Translations under genes and position numbers: made by a program
Shown here: piece after piece, positions 6,596 through 8,768 of the stretch
Layout of the letters: the number at the start of each line of letters is the position of its first letter
How positions within the stretch are numbered: position 1 is the stretch's first letter
From: Ferruginibacter sp.
GTDB taxonomy: Bacteria; Bacteroidota; Bacteroidia; Chitinophagales; Chitinophagaceae
Reading direction: 5' to 3'
NCBI GenBank assembly: GCA_025357775.1
Contig: JANXOQ010000154.1
Location: 1 to 8,768, forward strand
DNA: 8,768 nucleotides
Notes under the pieces: model-generated
Told to the model about the DNA's origin: nothing
What the model saw: only the letters and a program-made list of their open reading frames with translations
Database searches by the model: none

Positions 6596-8635
6596 TTACC
6601 AAATTTTTGCTCTATCTGCTTGTTTTACAAACATCGCCTCACCTTCTTTCACATTAAAAGCAGCATAAAATGGGTCAAAATGTACTAACGGCCCATTTAT
6701 CCTATACATTTCTGGGGAATGTGGGTCAGTTTGCAAACGTGTACGCATTGTTTCTTCATTGTTTACAATCCTCCATATTTGTGCATAGCTTAATAAAAAA
6801 CGTTGATCGGGTGTAAAGCCATTTATTTTGGTTGTATCTTTTCCTTGTTTTGTCATTTTAAAAGCGTCGTAAGCAATGGCTAGCCCACCAATATCTGCTA
6901 TGTTTTCTCCTTGTGTAAGCTCTCCATTTATATGTACATTACCAAACAAGGTATAGGCACTGTATTGCTTTACAACACTATTTGTTTTTGCTCTAAATTT
7001 TGCACTATCCCCATCTCCCCACCAGTTTCTCATATTGCCTTTATAGTCGTATTGTGCACCTTGGTCATCAAAGCCGTGCGTCATTTCATGCCCTATAACC
7101 ATACCAATACCTCCATAATTTATGGCATCGTCTGCATTTGCATCAAAAAATGGAAATTGTAATATACCAGCCGGAAAAACTATTTCGTTATTGGTAGGAT
7201 TGTAATATGCATTTACAGTAGGCGCCGTCATTCCCCACTCAGTTTTATCTACATCTTTTCCCACTTTATCTACCATTTCTTTTACATCATGCTTTCTAAT
7301 ATTTTGTATATTCCCAAAAAAATCATCTTTATTTATAATTACATCATCATAGTTTTTCCATTTAGAGGTGTAACCGATTTTTTTCATAAATGCATGCAAC
7401 TTTACTATTGCCCTTTGCTTGGTGGTATCACTCATCCATTCATTCTTTTTTAACCTTGCTTCAAAGGCAATAGATAAATTATTTACCAATTCATCCATTC
7501 TTTTTTTTGCTTCTTCGGTAAAATATTTTTTTACATACATTTGACCAAGTAAATCTCCAAGTCCATTATCTACTTTCGATACCATTTTTTTCCATCTATC
7601 ACTTTCTATTTTTCTTCCATTAAAAGTTTTATTGTACGCAAAAGCAGCATCTCTAAATTTTTTACTAAGGTTGGCAGCATTAGCGTCAAGGTATCCAAAT
7701 TTTACTTTATTTTTCCATACGTCAATTGGCTGCGTAGCAAGCAAACTATTTAATGCCACATAGTACGCAGGTTGCGACACATTTACGCTATCGGGCTTTA
7801 CTTTCATTTCTGCAAAAAATAATGTCCAATTATTATTTGGTTGAGATTTTTGCAAATCTGCTATTGCCATTTTATTGTAATTTGTTTGAGGGTCTCTGGT
7901 TTCAGCAGGGGTTCTATGGCTAGCAGCAATTGTTGTCTCTAAAGCTAAAATTTCGGTTGCATTTTTTGAAGAAACTGCGGTATCTAAACCAGCATAGGTA
8001 AATAAAGTAGTTATATAATTTACCAATGCTTTTCTTGCTGCTTTGCTTGTACTATCTTGTTTTGTATAATATTCTTTTTCTGGCAATGCTAATCCAGCTT
8101 GCGAAAAACTAGGTATATTTTTAGTACTATTTTTTTCATCTGCACCTACATAAAAACTAAATAAATCATTCCCTTGCCCTTCTGCATTTAATTTGGCTAA
8201 TAATACAATTAGTTCTTTATAGTCTTTTACAGCATCTATTCTTGCAAGCAAAGGTTTAATTGGGTCTACACCTTTTTTTTCAATAGCATTTGTATCCATG
8301 CCTGATGTATAATAATCTACAACTTTTTGCTCCAAGCTACCAGCGATATTATTACTCTTCGCTGTTTCTTCTATTAAACCACGCAAGTTTTTTTGGTTAT
8401 CTTCATACAAGGTATAAAAACTTCCCCATCCACTTTGGTCACCAGGTATTTTGGTAGCCTTTATCCATTTACCATTGGCATATCCAAAAAAGTTATCACC
8501 AGGCTTTATTGTGGAGTCCATACCAGCAGCATCAAAAAATGTGGTACGTTTAGAAATATCGTTTACTTTCTTATTTTCATTGCAAGCACTTAAAATAAAA
8601 GTAGTAGATAAAATAACAAGCGATAATAATTTCAT
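6596..8635 (-). CDS. M13 family zinc metallopeptidase lipoprotein (neprilysin/PepO type)
   Basis: A 679-aa secreted endopeptidase expected to cleave oligopeptides at the periplasmic or outer-membrane face. The signal peptide ends in a lipobox (LSAC, lipidated C18), so it is membrane-anchored by lipid rather than by the TM helix of eukaryotic neprilysin. The N-terminal M13 domain begins near residue 34 (FFDAAGMDSTIKPGDNFFGYANGKW) and extends to about 430. The catalytic domain has the substrate-binding NAYYNP motif (475-480), the zinc motif HEMTH (H516, E517, H520) and the third ligand E577 in GENIADIGG with D581. RINGPL (645-650) supplies the conserved substrate-binding Arg, and the chain ends in the family-typical Trp (KIW). 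Length and all catalytic residues match active members. The ATG at 8633-8635 places the lipobox correctly. No partner gene is evident; the upstream region continues past the window. PepO is the usual bacterial name, but the exact orthologue is not certain. Confidence 0.96.
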   Translation of the reverse strand: MKLLSLVILSTTFILSACNENKKVNDISKRTTFFDAAGMDSTIKPGDNFFGYANGKWIKATKIPGDQSGWGSFYTLYEDNQKNLRGLIEETAKSNNIAGSLEQKVVDYYTSGMDTNAIEKKGVDPIKPLLARIDAVKDYKELIVLLAKLNAEGQGNDLFSFYVGADEKNSTKNIPSFSQAGLALPEKEYYTKQDSTSKAARKALVNYITTLFTYAGLDTAVSSKNATEILALETTIAASHRTPAETRDPQTNYNKMAIADLQKSQPNNNWTLFFAEMKVKPDSVNVSQPAYYVALNSLLATQPIDVWKNKVKFGYLDANAANLSKKFRDAAFAYNKTFNGRKIESDRWKKMVSKVDNGLGDLLGQMYVKKYFTEEAKKRMDELVNNLSIAFEARLKKNEWMSDTTKQRAIVKLHAFMKKIGYTSKWKNYDDVIINKDDFFGNIQNIRKHDVKEMVDKVGKDVDKTEWGMTAPTVNAYYNPTNNEIVFPAGILQFPFFDANADDAINYGGIGMVIGHEMTHGFDDQGAQYDYKGNMRNWWGDGDSAKFRAKTNSVVKQYSAYTLFGNVHINGELTQGENIADIGGLAIAYDAFKMTKQGKDTTKINGFTPDQRFLLSYAQIWRIVNNEETMRTRLQTDPHSPEMYRINGPLVHFDPFYAAFNVKEGEAMFVKQADRAKIW

Positions 8636-8768
8636 AAAAAAGTGTTTAATTTAAAATTGGTTAACAGGCATTATATTCTGTAAATAAAAGTTAAGAATAA
8701 TTTAAAAGTAGTTTAAGTCAGCGGTTTTCTAATTTAAAAATGTCTGAATTAAAATAATAAAGTTTTTG
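8636..8768. other. Upstream region of the M13 peptidase gene, no recognised elements
   Basis: AT-rich sequence up to the window edge. I found no exact TAnnTTTG element on the minus strand, no hairpin of note and no ORF. The promoter may lie beyond the window or diverge from the consensus. Confidence 0.4.

Overview
The window looks like chromosomal DNA of a low-GC member of the Bacteroidota, plausibly a Chitinophagaceae-type lineage, though the family is inference. Supporting signs are the protein families (a BY-kinase with a Gly-Tyr tail, a Wza-type lipoprotein with a C-terminal helix, an M13 lipoprotein peptidase and a signal-peptide/PID/TM microprotein), very AT-rich spacers, A-rich sequence rather than a strong Shine-Dalgarno before start codons, and TAnnTTTG promoter -7 elements. 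All six convincing genes lie on the minus strand, so transcription runs from high to low coordinates.

In transcription order: (1) 8635-6596, an M13 (neprilysin/PepO-type) zinc metallopeptidase lipoprotein; (2) 6428-6171, an 85-aa highly charged LEA-like helical protein with its own candidate promoter, a leader hairpin and an intrinsic terminator; (3) a 413-bp gene-free spacer (5758-6170); (4) 5757-4369, dihydrolipoyl dehydrogenase with a well-placed -7 element; (5) 4175-3960, a 71-aa microprotein (signal peptide, PID motif, TM helix, basic tail) with an intrinsic terminator; (6) a 430-bp spacer (3530-3959) that probably holds the exopolysaccharide promoter and a long leader; (7) 3529-2708 and 2694-277, a two-gene unit encoding the outer-membrane export lipoprotein (Wza type) and the inner-membrane tyrosine autokinase/co-polymerase (Wzc type); (8) 1-276, a non-annotatable end segment containing a higher-GC island with a weak open frame.

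The wza-wzc pair is the trans-envelope export and length-control core of a Wzy-dependent exopolysaccharide or capsule pathway. The glycosyltransferases, flippase and polymerase are not in the window. LpdA is central metabolism (the E3 subunit of 2-oxoacid dehydrogenases). The M13 peptidase and the charged protein are independent envelope and cytoplasmic functions.

No RNA genes, CRISPR arrays, insertion sequences or obvious defence systems were found. I see no clearly new multi-gene system. The most interesting items are the repeat-encoded tyrosine tail of the kinase with an unusual basic tail after it, the PID/TM microprotein next to the exopolysaccharide genes, and the unexplained sequence at the left end.
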